In this document: in pieces, positions 17,027-25,333 of the stretch
How positions within the stretch are numbered: position 1 is the stretch's first letter
Layout: each line of letters begins with the position of its first letter
Source of the DNA: Planctomycetota bacterium
GTDB lineage: Bacteria > Planctomycetota > UBA1135 > GCA-002686595
Assembly: GCA_002686595.1 (NCBI GenBank)
Contig: NYXZ01000016.1
Location: 4,115 to 48,312 of the forward strand
Length of the DNA: 44,198 nt
Reading direction: 5' to 3'
Position numbers and translations under genes: made by a program
The notes under the pieces: model-generated
Told to the model about the DNA's origin: nothing
Seen by the model: the letters and a program-made list of their open reading frames with translations, nothing else
Databases searched by the model: none

Positions 17027-18895
17027 ATGGCCTACCTCGAACTAAACGTCCTCAATAACAGCCAGACGCCCATGGCCATGGGCATCGATCTGGGAACGAC
17101 CTTCTCCCTGGCCGCCGTGATGCGCGACGGGCGACCGGTTATCCTGCATCCGGAAGGGGGCTCCGGCTCCGTGCCTTCAGTAATTCACTTCCCCGAGCAC
17201 GGCCCCCCAGCGGTGGGCCGCGCAGCCCGCGACCAGGCCCTGGCGGATCCCACCCATACCGTGTTTTCAGTCAAGCGCTACATGGGACGCGGCCTGGCTG
17301 ATTGTGAAGCTGACCGGGAACGCCTCCCCTACCGCGTAACCGAAACCGAGCACGGCGTGGCGCAGGTCGACATTCGCGGCAAGAGCTACACGCCCCAAGA
17401 GCTCTCGGCGCTTATTTTGATGCGAGTCCACGACCTGGGCTGCCGAGCACTGGGGGGAGATGATGTGCGCCGGGCGGTGATCACCGTCCCGGCCTACTTC
17501 GACGACGCACAGCGCCAGGCCACACGCGATGCTGCCCGCCTGGCTGGGCTCGAACTCCTACGCATCATCAACGAACCCACGGCCGCCAGCCTGGCCTACG
17601 GCCTCGACCAACGCGAAGACGGAATCGTGGCCGTCTATGACCTGGGCGGGGGCACCTTCGACATCTCGATTCTCTCGATAGAGGATGGTGTCTTTCGGGT
17701 GCTCGCCACCGCTGGTGACACGCGTTTGGGGGGAGATGACTTCGACGCCCTGCTGGTCGATCTGGCGCGCCGAGAACTCGCAGCTGAACTTGACGAGCAG
17801 GCGTTACGCGACCCGGCCTTCCTGCAAGGGGCACGCCTAGCGGCGGAACGTTGCAAACGAGAACTCTCCATCCACCCCCAGGCCGAACTGCACATCTCAA
17901 TCCCGTCCAGCGGAGTCCAATGGCGGCGCACGGTGAGCAGGGCGGAGTTTGATGCCTGGAGTGCGCCCTTGATTGAGCGCACCCTGCACTGCTGTGCCAA
18001 AGCTCTAGCGGATGCCAAGCTCGACGCCAAGGCCATCGACGAAGTGGTCCTGGTCGGCGGTTCGACACGCTCGCCCCTGGTGCGCTCAGAAGTGGCCAAG
18101 TACTTCGGAAGGCTGCCGCACACGGAACTCAATCCAGATGAGGTGGTGGCCCTGGGCGCCGCCATTCAGGGGCACATTCTAGTGGGCGGAACCCGTGACA
18201 TCCTGCTGCTGGATGTCACGCCGCTCTCCCTGGGCGTGGAAACCATGGGTGGCGCCATCTCCGTCCTTGTTCCACGCAACTCGACTGTACCCTGTTCGGT
18301 GACCGAAGGTTTTACCACCTACGCCGACAATCAAACCGGTATCGAGTTTCATGTCCTGCAGGGCGAGAGAGAGCTCGCACAGGACTGTCGCAGCCTGGCG
18401 CGCTTTACCTTGAAAGGCATTCCCCCCATGCCAGCTGGCATGGCGCGGGTGGCCGTGCGCTTTCACCTCGATGCCGACGGTGTACTAACCGTCAAGGCCC
18501 GTGAGGAAAGTACCGGCGCCACGGCGGAGATAGAGGTACAGCCGACCCATGGCCTGACTGACGCGGAGGTGGAAACCATGCTGCGGGATTCCTACGCCCA
18601 TGCCCAGGAGGACTTCGACAAGCGTCGGTTGGCCGACCTGAGGACGGAACTGGGCGTCATGCTCCAGGCCACGGAAAAGAACCTAGCTGTGGCGCGCGCC
18701 GAATTGGATCCCGAATCCTGGGCCGAACTGGAAACCGCCCTAGAAGCTGCTCGTGGTGCTGCGGAATCCAGCGACGTGCTCGCCACCCAAGCATTGCGGG
18801 ATGGCCTGGAACGGGCCTCGACGCCCCTCGCCGCTCTGTTGATGGATAGCGTTGCCAAGTCCGCCTTGCGGGACAGGACTTTGGACGAAGTATGA
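17027..18895 (+). CDS. hscA: Hsp70-type chaperone HscA
   Basis: 622 residues. This specialised Hsp70 acts on IscU (LPPVK motif) to promote cluster transfer. The nucleotide-binding domain has [63 protein letters not shown] and [17 protein letters not shown]. The substrate-binding domain begins [17 protein letters not shown], and the short helical lid ends without the DnaK EEVD-like tail. It starts [13 protein letters not shown], an HscA-like extension before the first ATPase strand; ATG 17072 is an alternative. The stop overlaps iscX by 4 bp. Confidence 0.95.
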   Translation: MAYLELNVLNNSQTPMAMGIDLGTTFSLAAVMRDGRPVILHPEGGSGSVPSVIHFPEHGPPAVGRAARDQALADPTHTVFSVKRYMGRGLADCEADRERLPYRVTETEHGVAQVDIRGKSYTPQELSALILMRVHDLGCRALGGDDVRRAVITVPAYFDDAQRQATRDAARLAGLELLRIINEPTAASLAYGLDQREDGIVAVYDLGGGTFDISILSIEDGVFRVLATAGDTRLGGDDFDALLVDLARRELAAELDEQALRDPAFLQGARLAAERCKRELSIHPQAELHISIPSSGVQWRRTVSRAEFDAWSAPLIERTLHCCAKALADAKLDAKAIDEVVLVGGSTRSPLVRSEVAKYFGRLPHTELNPDEVVALGAAIQGHILVGGTRDILLLDVTPLSLGVETMGGAISVLVPRNSTVPCSVTEGFTTYADNQTGIEFHVLQGERELAQDCRSLARFTLKGIPPMPAGMARVAVRFHLDADGVLTVKAREESTGATAEIEVQPTHGLTDAEVETMLRDSYAHAQEDFDKRRLADLRTELGVMLQATEKNLAVARAELDPESWAELETALEAARGAAESSDVLATQALRDGLERASTPLAALLMDSVAKSALRDRTLDEV

Positions 18896-19104
18896 ACGAC
18901 TCCGAAATCACCTGGAGCGATGCCCAGGAAATCGGCTTTCGCCTGTGGGAAGCACACCCGGAAGTGAACCCCCTCGCCGTACGATTCACTGACCTACATG
19001 CCTGGGTCATGGCCCTCGACGGCTTCCGCGGAAAGGCGGAAGAGAGCAGCGAGGGAGCCCTGGAGGCAATTCAGATGGCCTGGCTCGACGAAGTCGAGGA
19101 GTAG
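18892..19104 (+). CDS. iscX: Fe-S assembly adaptor IscX
   Basis: 70 residues. It closely follows the IscX pattern: [34 protein letters not shown] and the acidic end [11 protein letters not shown]. IscX binds IscS and iron and modulates cluster assembly. It is coupled to hscA by an ATGA overlap and closes the operon. A [2Fe-2S] ferredoxin gene (fdx), which normally lies between hscA and iscX, is absent. The stop directly abuts the convergent stop of gpmI. Confidence 0.93.
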   Translation: MNDSEITWSDAQEIGFRLWEAHPEVNPLAVRFTDLHAWVMALDGFRGKAEESSEGALEAIQMAWLDEVEE

Positions 19105-20637
19105 TCAGGCAAACAGGCTCACGCCGTCCATCCCAGGACTCTTCTGCAGCCCCGCCACCTCCAGCAGCGTCGGGGCCACATCCGCCAGCAGCCCGGCCGG
19201 GCGCAGCAGCTGGCCTTGCAGTTCATTTGCGCAGAAAACGATGGGTACTGGATTGGTGGTGTGCGCCGTGTGGGGTTGATCAGATTTGGGATCCCAGAGC
19301 TGTTCCGAGTTGCCGTGATCAGCCGTGATCGCCACCAGACCTCCGCGGCGTGTCACTTCTGGCACGATGCGCGCGAGGCAAGCATCGACGGTGCGCACGG
19401 CACGACAGGCGGCCTCGAAGATACCCGTGTGCCCGACCATGTCCGCGTTTGCAAAGTTGACAATGTAAACATCGGTTTCGTCCCGGCGCAGCGAAGCCAG
19501 CAGGGCCTCGGTCAGTTCCGGCGCACTCATCTCCGGCTGCAAGTCATAGGTAGCAACCTTGGGGCTCGGAATGAGAATGCGTTCCTCACCCGGTAGGGGC
19601 TCTTCCCGTCCGCCGGAGAAAAAGAAAGTCACATGGGCGTACTTCTCCGTCTCCGCAGCCCGCACCTGGCTCAGACCCGCCTGGGAGATCAGCTCGGGGA
19701 AGATCCCGTGCACCTCCTCTGGCGGGAAAGCAACCGGGAATGAGTAATCCCGGCGGTAGGAAGTCATGGTAGTGATGCTCGGCTTGACCCGCGGCTGGCG
19801 CTCAAAGCCCGTGAAGGCGTCATCCGAAAGAGCCAGGACGATCTGGCGCATGCGGTCCGAACGGAAGTTGAAGCACAGCACTTCATCATCGGTTCGAATG
19901 CGCCCTTCGTTCGGGGCACCGACACAATGGGGTTGGACGAACTCATCACCCACATCCGCCGCGTAGCTGGCTTCGATGGCCTGGGCGCTAGTGTCCACGC
20001 AAGTTCCTCGGCCGCCGCTGAAGAGGTCATGGGCGAGGGCCGTGCGTTCCCAGCGTGTATCGCGGTCCATGGCGTAGTAGCGTCCGATGACCGAAGCAAC
20101 GCGCCCCACCCCGGCCGCCGCCAAATCATCTTCAAGCGCGCGAAGAAAGGCGGCACCAGAACGGGGAGGCGTATCGCGACCGTCGAGAAAGGCGTGGACG
20201 AAAACCGATTGGGAAGGCACGCCGCGCTCCGCTGCCATTTCCAAGAGGGTGCGCAGATGTTGATCGCTGGAGTGCACGCCCCCATCCGATACAAGCCCCA
20301 TAAAGTGCAACCGGCGTCCGCCGCTGGCGGCGCGGTCCATGGCCGCTGTCAGGGCCCCCAACTCGAAAAAAGAGCGGTCAGCGATCGCCTGATTGATACG
20401 GGTGATGTCCTGGTGCACGACCCGGCCAGCCCCCAGGTTCAGGTGGCCGACTTCGCTGTTGCCCATCAGGCCCAGGGGCAGGCCCACTTCCTTGCCACTG
20501 GCGGAAAGCAGGGTATGCGGATAGCGCCCGAGCAGCTCGCTGAAATAGGCGCCCTCGCGCTTGATGGCATTGTTCTCACTGGACTCGGAATAGCCCCAGC
20601 CATCCAACACAACCAGCAGTAGGGGACGCTGTTTCAT
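19105..20637 (-). CDS. gpmI: 2,3-bisphosphoglycerate-independent phosphoglycerate mutase
   Basis: 510 residues. It is a cytoplasmic Mn-dependent enzyme interconverting 3- and 2-phosphoglycerate. The N-terminal metal site starts LLLVVLDGWGYS (D12). The phosphoserine nucleophile is S61 in MGNSEVGHLNLGAGRVVHQD. Other family blocks are LVSDGGVHS, FLDGRDTPP, YYAMDRDTRWER, FNFRSDRMRQI, VNFANADMVGHTG and AITADHGNSEQLWD. Length and order match iPGM. It converges tail to tail on iscX with no gap. Confidence 0.97.
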   Translation of the reverse strand: MKQRPLLLVVLDGWGYSESSENNAIKREGAYFSELLGRYPHTLLSASGKEVGLPLGLMGNSEVGHLNLGAGRVVHQDITRINQAIADRSFFELGALTAAMDRAASGGRRLHFMGLVSDGGVHSSDQHLRTLLEMAAERGVPSQSVFVHAFLDGRDTPPRSGAAFLRALEDDLAAAGVGRVASVIGRYYAMDRDTRWERTALAHDLFSGGRGTCVDTSAQAIEASYAADVGDEFVQPHCVGAPNEGRIRTDDEVLCFNFRSDRMRQIVLALSDDAFTGFERQPRVKPSITTMTSYRRDYSFPVAFPPEEVHGIFPELISQAGLSQVRAAETEKYAHVTFFFSGGREEPLPGEERILIPSPKVATYDLQPEMSAPELTEALLASLRRDETDVYIVNFANADMVGHTGIFEAACRAVRTVDACLARIVPEVTRRGGLVAITADHGNSEQLWDPKSDQPHTAHTTNPVPIVFCANELQGQLLRPAGLLADVAPTLLEVAGLQKSPGMDGVSLFA

Positions 20638-20868
20638 GCCCTTTAGCTAGGCCCCTTTCCCGCACTTTCGGAGGGAGGCATACTTTTGGTAGCGGCGCGC
20701 TGCGCCGGGCTAACTGTGGCAATCACCATGGATGGAAAGATGATCAAAATGGACACGATGGAAAAAAGACAGCGATGCTTGCCGCGAGTGTCGGCTTTCG
20801 CCCACTCGCTTTCCAGGGCCGTTCGTGCCTACAGCACTCGGCGGACTTATCGGCCAGGGCACTCCACG

Positions 20869-21714
20869 GTGAACCGCGCGCCGCTCTGGCTCTGCTTGGT
20901 GCTGGTGCTGTTCGCCTCATCCTGCCAAAACCTGAATGTCTTCAGCCTGAATGACGACAGCCGCCTCGGAAGCCAAGCCTACGCCGAGACCCTGGGCGAG
21001 ACCCCCCTCATCACCAGTGGCCCAGCCTGGCAGCAGGTCAAGCGGGTCACCGATGACTTGGTGCAGGCCGCCCGCCAGCGAGATCCAGGCGTGGCGGATT
21101 CCTTTTCCTGGGAGGTGCGCCTGCTAGCTGATGATGAGACCATAAACGCCTACTGTCTGCCCGGCGGTAAGATGGCGGTTTACAGCGGCATCCTGCCAGT
21201 GGCCCTGGACGACGCGGGCTTGGCGACGGTGTTGGGCCACGAAATCGCCCACGCAACCCTGCGCCACGGCACGGAACGCCTGACGGAAAGCCTGGGCCTC
21301 GAACTTGTTCTGGCGCTGGCCCTTGGAGATGGCGACGCGGAAACCTGGCGCTTGGCGACGAGCCTCCTATTGACCCTGCCCCACGGACGAGAGGCTGAAC
21401 TTGAAGCAGACCGCCGGGGCCTCTTGTACATGGCGGCCGCCGGCTATGACCCCCGGGCCGCGGCTCTCTTCTGGGGCCGGATGGCCAAGGCGGGCGGCTC
21501 GGCACCGCCTGAGTTCCTCTCTACCCACCCCTCGGACGAACACCGAATCAAGGCCATTGAGGCGGCCTTGCCGGAGGCTCTGGCCATCTGGGAAGAGGCC
21601 CGAACAATTTCTTGTCGCATTCCCCATCTTCTTATGCGGCAGACGGTTAGCGCATTTTTGCGCCATCCTGACGCAGTTTTTGACGGGATTTTTCCAGGAA
21701 GGTTGCCAGCATAG
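20869..21714 (+). CDS. M48-family metallopeptidase lipoprotein
   Basis: About 281 residues from GTG 20869. That start opens a short signal sequence, LWLCLVLVLFASSC, ending in a lipobox Cys. The peptidase domain has NAYCLPGGKMAVYSGIL, the zinc motif HEIAHATLRH (HExxH), and ELEADRRGLLYMAAAGYDP with the third ligand Glu. Then comes FLSTHPSDEHRIKAIEA. This is the Oma1/BepA-like branch of M48, whose members process or clear outer-membrane proteins in the periplasm. The frame extends upstream to 20686, but that part (about 60 Arg-rich residues before the signal) looks non-coding. The C-terminal ~35 residues beyond the domain lack motifs. Confidence 0.85.
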   Translation: MNRAPLWLCLVLVLFASSCQNLNVFSLNDDSRLGSQAYAETLGETPLITSGPAWQQVKRVTDDLVQAARQRDPGVADSFSWEVRLLADDETINAYCLPGGKMAVYSGILPVALDDAGLATVLGHEIAHATLRHGTERLTESLGLELVLALALGDGDAETWRLATSLLLTLPHGREAELEADRRGLLYMAAAGYDPRAAALFWGRMAKAGGSAPPEFLSTHPSDEHRIKAIEAALPEALAIWEEARTISCRIPHLLMRQTVSAFLRHPDAVFDGIFPGRLPA

Positions 21715-21777
21715 GCGCTCCCGGGGCCGGATATATGGCCGTCCCATCCCGCCGGCATCCGCCGGCTGCTTGATTAG

Positions 21778-21797
21778 GGCGGCCCCCCCGGGCCGCC
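21778..21797 (+). promoter_or_regulatory. GC-rich hairpin just before the GT5 start codon
   Basis: GGCGGCCC and GGGCCGCC form an 8-bp perfect stem with a CCCC loop, ending 9 nt before the TTG start at 21807. It occupies the normal SD position. It may be the terminator of the M48 gene or a translational brake on the next gene; there is no T-tract. Confidence 0.4.
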
Positions 21798-21806
21798 GCC
21801 AGCACC

Positions 21807-23294
21807 TTGCGCGTCGCCTTCGTCACACCAGAACTGCTCTCCCTGGTCCGCCGGACATCCCTGGCGGAAGTGGCTGAATGTCTGCCCCGTGCCCTGCGCC
21901 AGCACAATATCGACGCCCGGGTTTTCCTGCCCTACAGCTCCGACATTGATCCCCAGTCCATCGCCGATCTGCGTTCGGCGGGGGAAGTAAGTGTAGTGGC
22001 AGACGGTGACCAGGGCGGTCAACAGGAACTCACCCTGGAGATATTTACCGGCCTGGTCAGCAACCTGCCCGTGGTGCTTATCTCCGAGCCAAAACTGTTC
22101 CGGGCGCGCCACCCCTACGGCGACGAAAACGGCCCCTATGATGACAACTGGCAGCGCTTCGCGGTCTTTGCCCGCGGTGTCCTGGAGGCCTGCGAACTCC
22201 TGAAGTTCTCCCCGGCCGTAATCCACTGCCTGGATTGGACTGCGGGCCTCTTACCCCTCATTCATCGACTCGAGTACCAGCAGCGCGCCAGCCACCCCAC
22301 GGCCAAGGCCGGCATCTACTTCGCCGCCCACAACCTGGCCATGCAGGGTGCCTTCGAGCGTGACATCCTGCCCCGCATCGCCATCCCCCACGACCTGTTC
22401 CGCAGCACGTATGGCTTGGAACTACACGGGCGCGTTAACTACCTGAAGGCCGGCATTGAGTTCGCGACCATCATCGGCACCCATTCTCCCAGCCATGCTC
22501 GGGAGATCCAGGAGCAAGACCGCGGCTACGGGCTCGAAGATGTCTTCGCCAGGCGCAAGAAGGAGTTGGTCGGGATTACAAACGGTATCGATTACCGCGC
22601 CTGGGACCCCGCCACGGACCAACTCCTAGCCCAAACTTTTGACAAGGCCGACAAGGAACTCAACTGGCGCCGCAAGTGCAAGGCCATGCTCCAGCAGAAC
22701 CTAACCCTGGACAATGGGCCGCGCACGCCGGTCGTGGCGCTCATCGGTCGCCTCGACACGGACAACGGCTTCGATCTCTTTACCCAGGCCCTGACCCCCA
22801 TCCTGGAGCGCAACCTTGAACTGGTTGTAATGGGCACTGGGTCACCGGAGGTGGTTGAACGCCTGCGGACTATCGAGGAGACATTCGCCGGGCGGTGCCG
22901 TCTAATCGACGGTTACCATGTGAACATCGCCCACACGATCTTGGCCGGGGCGGATATCCTACTGATGCCCGCCCATCATCACCCGACCAGCGCCCTCTGC
23001 GCCATAGCCATGCGTTACGGTTGTGTGCCCTTGCTTTACGCCCAATCCGGCCTGCAGGACATCGTCACCGACGCTGCCTCAAACCCCAAAAAGGGCACGG
23101 GCTTCACCTTCGAACGCCACAACCACGAGAGCTTCCTCGAAGGGCTGGACAGTGCCCGCGCGCTCTACAAGAAAGCTGCCGATTGGAAGGCTCTAGTACG
23201 ACGCTGTCTGGCCCAGGACTTTTCCTGGCACACCACCGCCGAGGACTACATCAAGGCCTATCGGCGGGTCACGAGACGCATCAAGGGCCGCTAG
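21807..23294 (+). CDS. glycogen-synthase-fold (GT5) protein with degenerate active site
   Basis: 495 residues, usual for GlgA. The two-Rossmann GT-B layout is clear: VAFVTPEL at the start, VIHCLDWTAGLLPL, FAAHNLAMQGAFE, THSPSHAREIQ, the ELVGITNGIDYRAWDPATD block typical of starch/glycogen synthases, and VVALIGRLDTDNGFDL. The key sites deviate. The KxGGL loop that binds ADP-glucose is replaced by SLVRRTSLAEV. The catalytic Lys of the R-x-x-x-x-K segment (GRLDTDN) is Asn. The FEPCGL box is AHHHPTSALCAI, so its Glu is gone. It may therefore be inactive, regulatory, or use another donor. Start is TTG with no SD, behind a hairpin. A sugar kinase follows. Confidence 0.8.
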   Translation: MRVAFVTPELLSLVRRTSLAEVAECLPRALRQHNIDARVFLPYSSDIDPQSIADLRSAGEVSVVADGDQGGQQELTLEIFTGLVSNLPVVLISEPKLFRARHPYGDENGPYDDNWQRFAVFARGVLEACELLKFSPAVIHCLDWTAGLLPLIHRLEYQQRASHPTAKAGIYFAAHNLAMQGAFERDILPRIAIPHDLFRSTYGLELHGRVNYLKAGIEFATIIGTHSPSHAREIQEQDRGYGLEDVFARRKKELVGITNGIDYRAWDPATDQLLAQTFDKADKELNWRRKCKAMLQQNLTLDNGPRTPVVALIGRLDTDNGFDLFTQALTPILERNLELVVMGTGSPEVVERLRTIEETFAGRCRLIDGYHVNIAHTILAGADILLMPAHHHPTSALCAIAMRYGCVPLLYAQSGLQDIVTDAASNPKKGTGFTFERHNHESFLEGLDSARALYKKAADWKALVRRCLAQDFSWHTTAEDYIKAYRRVTRRIKGR

Positions 23295-23351
23295 CGAAGG
23301 TGCCTGAGCGGTGCGATTCACAAACAGGATCGTGACCATGGAATACCGGCA

Positions 23352-24302
23352 ATGATCCTGCTCGGAGTCGACATTGGCGGCACCGCCATCAAGGCCGGAG
23401 CCATCACCCCTGAAGGCACCATCCTGCGCGAGGCCACCGGCCCCACACCGCGCGAGGGAAGCGCGGTCGAAATCTTCGCCGCCGCGGCGGCGCTGCTCCA
23501 GAGTGTGGCCGGAGACAACGGCGGCGGCCATATCGGCTGCCACATTGGCTGCGCCTTGGCAGCGGGCCTAGCTCCCCTGGCAGGCCGCGTCCTCGCCAGC
23601 CCCAACCTAGCGTGCCTGGTGGGTTCGACTCCCCGCTCAGCCTTGGGCCAGGCGTTGGGGTTGGACCAGACGGACGCGGAGAACATCGCCCTGGAAAACG
23701 ACGCCAACGCCGCAGCCCTCGGCGAGCAGTGGCTGGGCGCTGCCAAGGGTGAGGACAACGTGGCCGTTCTGACACTGGGCACCGGCGTGGGAGGGGGCCT
23801 GATCCTCGGCGGTTCCCTGGTCACCGGTGCCACGGGCTGCGCGGCTGAACTGGGACATGTGCTGGTGGACCCACAGGGCCCAGCATGTGGCTGCGGCGCC
23901 CGCGGTTGCTTGGAGGCCATGGCCTCCGCCTCTGCCGCCATCCGGCGAGCCAGCGCCGCCCAACTGCCGCCAGCGGACCCGGGCAACCTGCCCCTATTGT
24001 GCGAGGAAGCCCGCCGCGCACCTGGCCCGGAACGGGAACTCATCAGCGCCATCGGTCGTGATCTCGGCCAGGGCCTAACAGCTGTCCTTTCCATCCTAGA
24101 CATCGACCTGTTCGTTTTCGCCGGCGGATTCTCCGCCGCCCTGGACATTCTGGAGCCCGGCATCCGCAGTGGCCTCGACCGCGGATCAACACCCCAGGGA
24201 CGCCAGGCCGTGCGCCTGGTGCGCGCCGCCCTGGGCAACCGCGCTGGCTGGATCGGCGCCGCCCGCCGGGCGTTGCCCGCCGCCGGCTATTCACAGACTT
24301 AG
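23352..24302 (+). CDS. ROK-family glucokinase / sugar kinase
   Basis: 316 residues. It opens with the phosphate-1 motif ILLGVDIGGTAIKAG. NDANAAALGEQWLGAAKG carries the catalytic Asp (END). TLGTGVGGGLIL is the second ATP-binding loop. GHVLVDPQGPACGCGARGCLEAMAS is the ROK zinc signature (H-x-n-CxCGxxGCxE). ROK glucokinases phosphorylate glucose or related sugars with ATP in the cytoplasm; the exact substrate cannot be told. It follows the GT5-fold gene by 57 nt, suggesting joint carbohydrate metabolism. Confidence 0.92.
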   Translation: MILLGVDIGGTAIKAGAITPEGTILREATGPTPREGSAVEIFAAAAALLQSVAGDNGGGHIGCHIGCALAAGLAPLAGRVLASPNLACLVGSTPRSALGQALGLDQTDAENIALENDANAAALGEQWLGAAKGEDNVAVLTLGTGVGGGLILGGSLVTGATGCAAELGHVLVDPQGPACGCGARGCLEAMASASAAIRRASAAQLPPADPGNLPLLCEEARRAPGPERELISAIGRDLGQGLTAVLSILDIDLFVFAGGFSAALDILEPGIRSGLDRGSTPQGRQAVRLVRAALGNRAGWIGAARRALPAAGYSQT

Positions 24303-24337
24303 CTCAACCCCCCTCACCCATCTGCTAGGCTCTGCCT

Positions 24338-25333
24338 GTGACCGCAACCAATCAAACCGCAGTGGCTCGCGCGACTCCAGCGGACAAGGCCGGAGAGCCC
24401 ATCCTGTCAGTGCAGGACCTCTCCAAGGTTTTTCGCCAGGGGGTTCTGGGCCGCGGCGGCTTTCCAGCCCTCAAGGGCGTGGACCTCAGCGTTGGCCGCG
24501 GCACGGTCTTCGGCCTGCTCGGTCCAAATGGTGCCGGTAAGACGACCCTCGTCAAAATCCTCCTAGGCCTGGTGCGTGGCTACGGCGGCACGGCCCGTGT
24601 CTTTGGCCGTCCGCCGAAGCAGGCCAACGTGCGCCGCCGCATCGGCTATCTGCCCGAAGCCCACCGCATGCCCGTCTACCTGACCGGTCGCCAGGTCATG
24701 CTGCTCTTCGGGATGCTATCGGGCACGCCGCGCGCCCTCGTCGAAAAACGCATTGACCCGCTCTTGGAGCGCATGAACATCCTGGATGCGGCCGACCGCA
24801 AGGTGCGCGAATACTCCAAGGGCATGCAGCAACGCCTGGGCCTGGCCCAAGCCCTGATCCATCAGCCCGACCTTTTATTCCTCGACGAACCCACCGATGG
24901 GGTCGACCCCGTGGGGCGCATGGTGATCCGCACCGTGGTCCAGGAATTGCGCGCTGCCGGCACGACGATCTTCATCAACTCGCACCTGCTAATGGAGGTC
25001 GAGATGATCTGTGACTCAGTGGTGATCATGGACAAGGGCCGCATCCTGCGCGAAGGCACCATCGCAGAACTCACGCCCCGCACGGGCCGTGTACTTTTTG
25101 ACTTGGTCGGCGAACAAGAAGAGTTGCCCACACTGCTGTCGGGCCTGGGCGCCAACTTGCATGTACACACGCTTTCCGACAGTACCGCCCTCGAACTCTC
25201 CGTGGAGGGCGCGGAACAGGACCTGGTCATCGACCGCCTGCGCAGCGCCGGCATTGGCATCCGCGCCGTTACGCCACGCCGCACGAGCCTGGAGGAGGCC
25301 TTCGTCGACCTCGTGGAAGGCACCCAGCAATGA
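24338..25333 (+). CDS. ABC transporter ATP-binding protein
   Basis: 331 residues from GTG 24338. Walker A is GPNGAGKTTL, the Q-loop region YLPEAHR, signature YSKGMQQRLGLA, Walker B DLLFLDEPTDGVDP, and the H-loop is INSHLL. This layout, with the C-terminal extension of about 90 residues (LTPRTGRVLFDLVGEQEELP onward), is the CcmA/NatA-like ABC-2 exporter class. It is coupled to the permease by an ATGA overlap. Substrate unknown. Confidence 0.93.
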   Translation: MTATNQTAVARATPADKAGEPILSVQDLSKVFRQGVLGRGGFPALKGVDLSVGRGTVFGLLGPNGAGKTTLVKILLGLVRGYGGTARVFGRPPKQANVRRRIGYLPEAHRMPVYLTGRQVMLLFGMLSGTPRALVEKRIDPLLERMNILDAADRKVREYSKGMQQRLGLAQALIHQPDLLFLDEPTDGVDPVGRMVIRTVVQELRAAGTTIFINSHLLMEVEMICDSVVIMDKGRILREGTIAELTPRTGRVLFDLVGEQEELPTLLSGLGANLHVHTLSDSTALELSVEGAEQDLVIDRLRSAGIGIRAVTPRRTSLEEAFVDLVEGTQQ

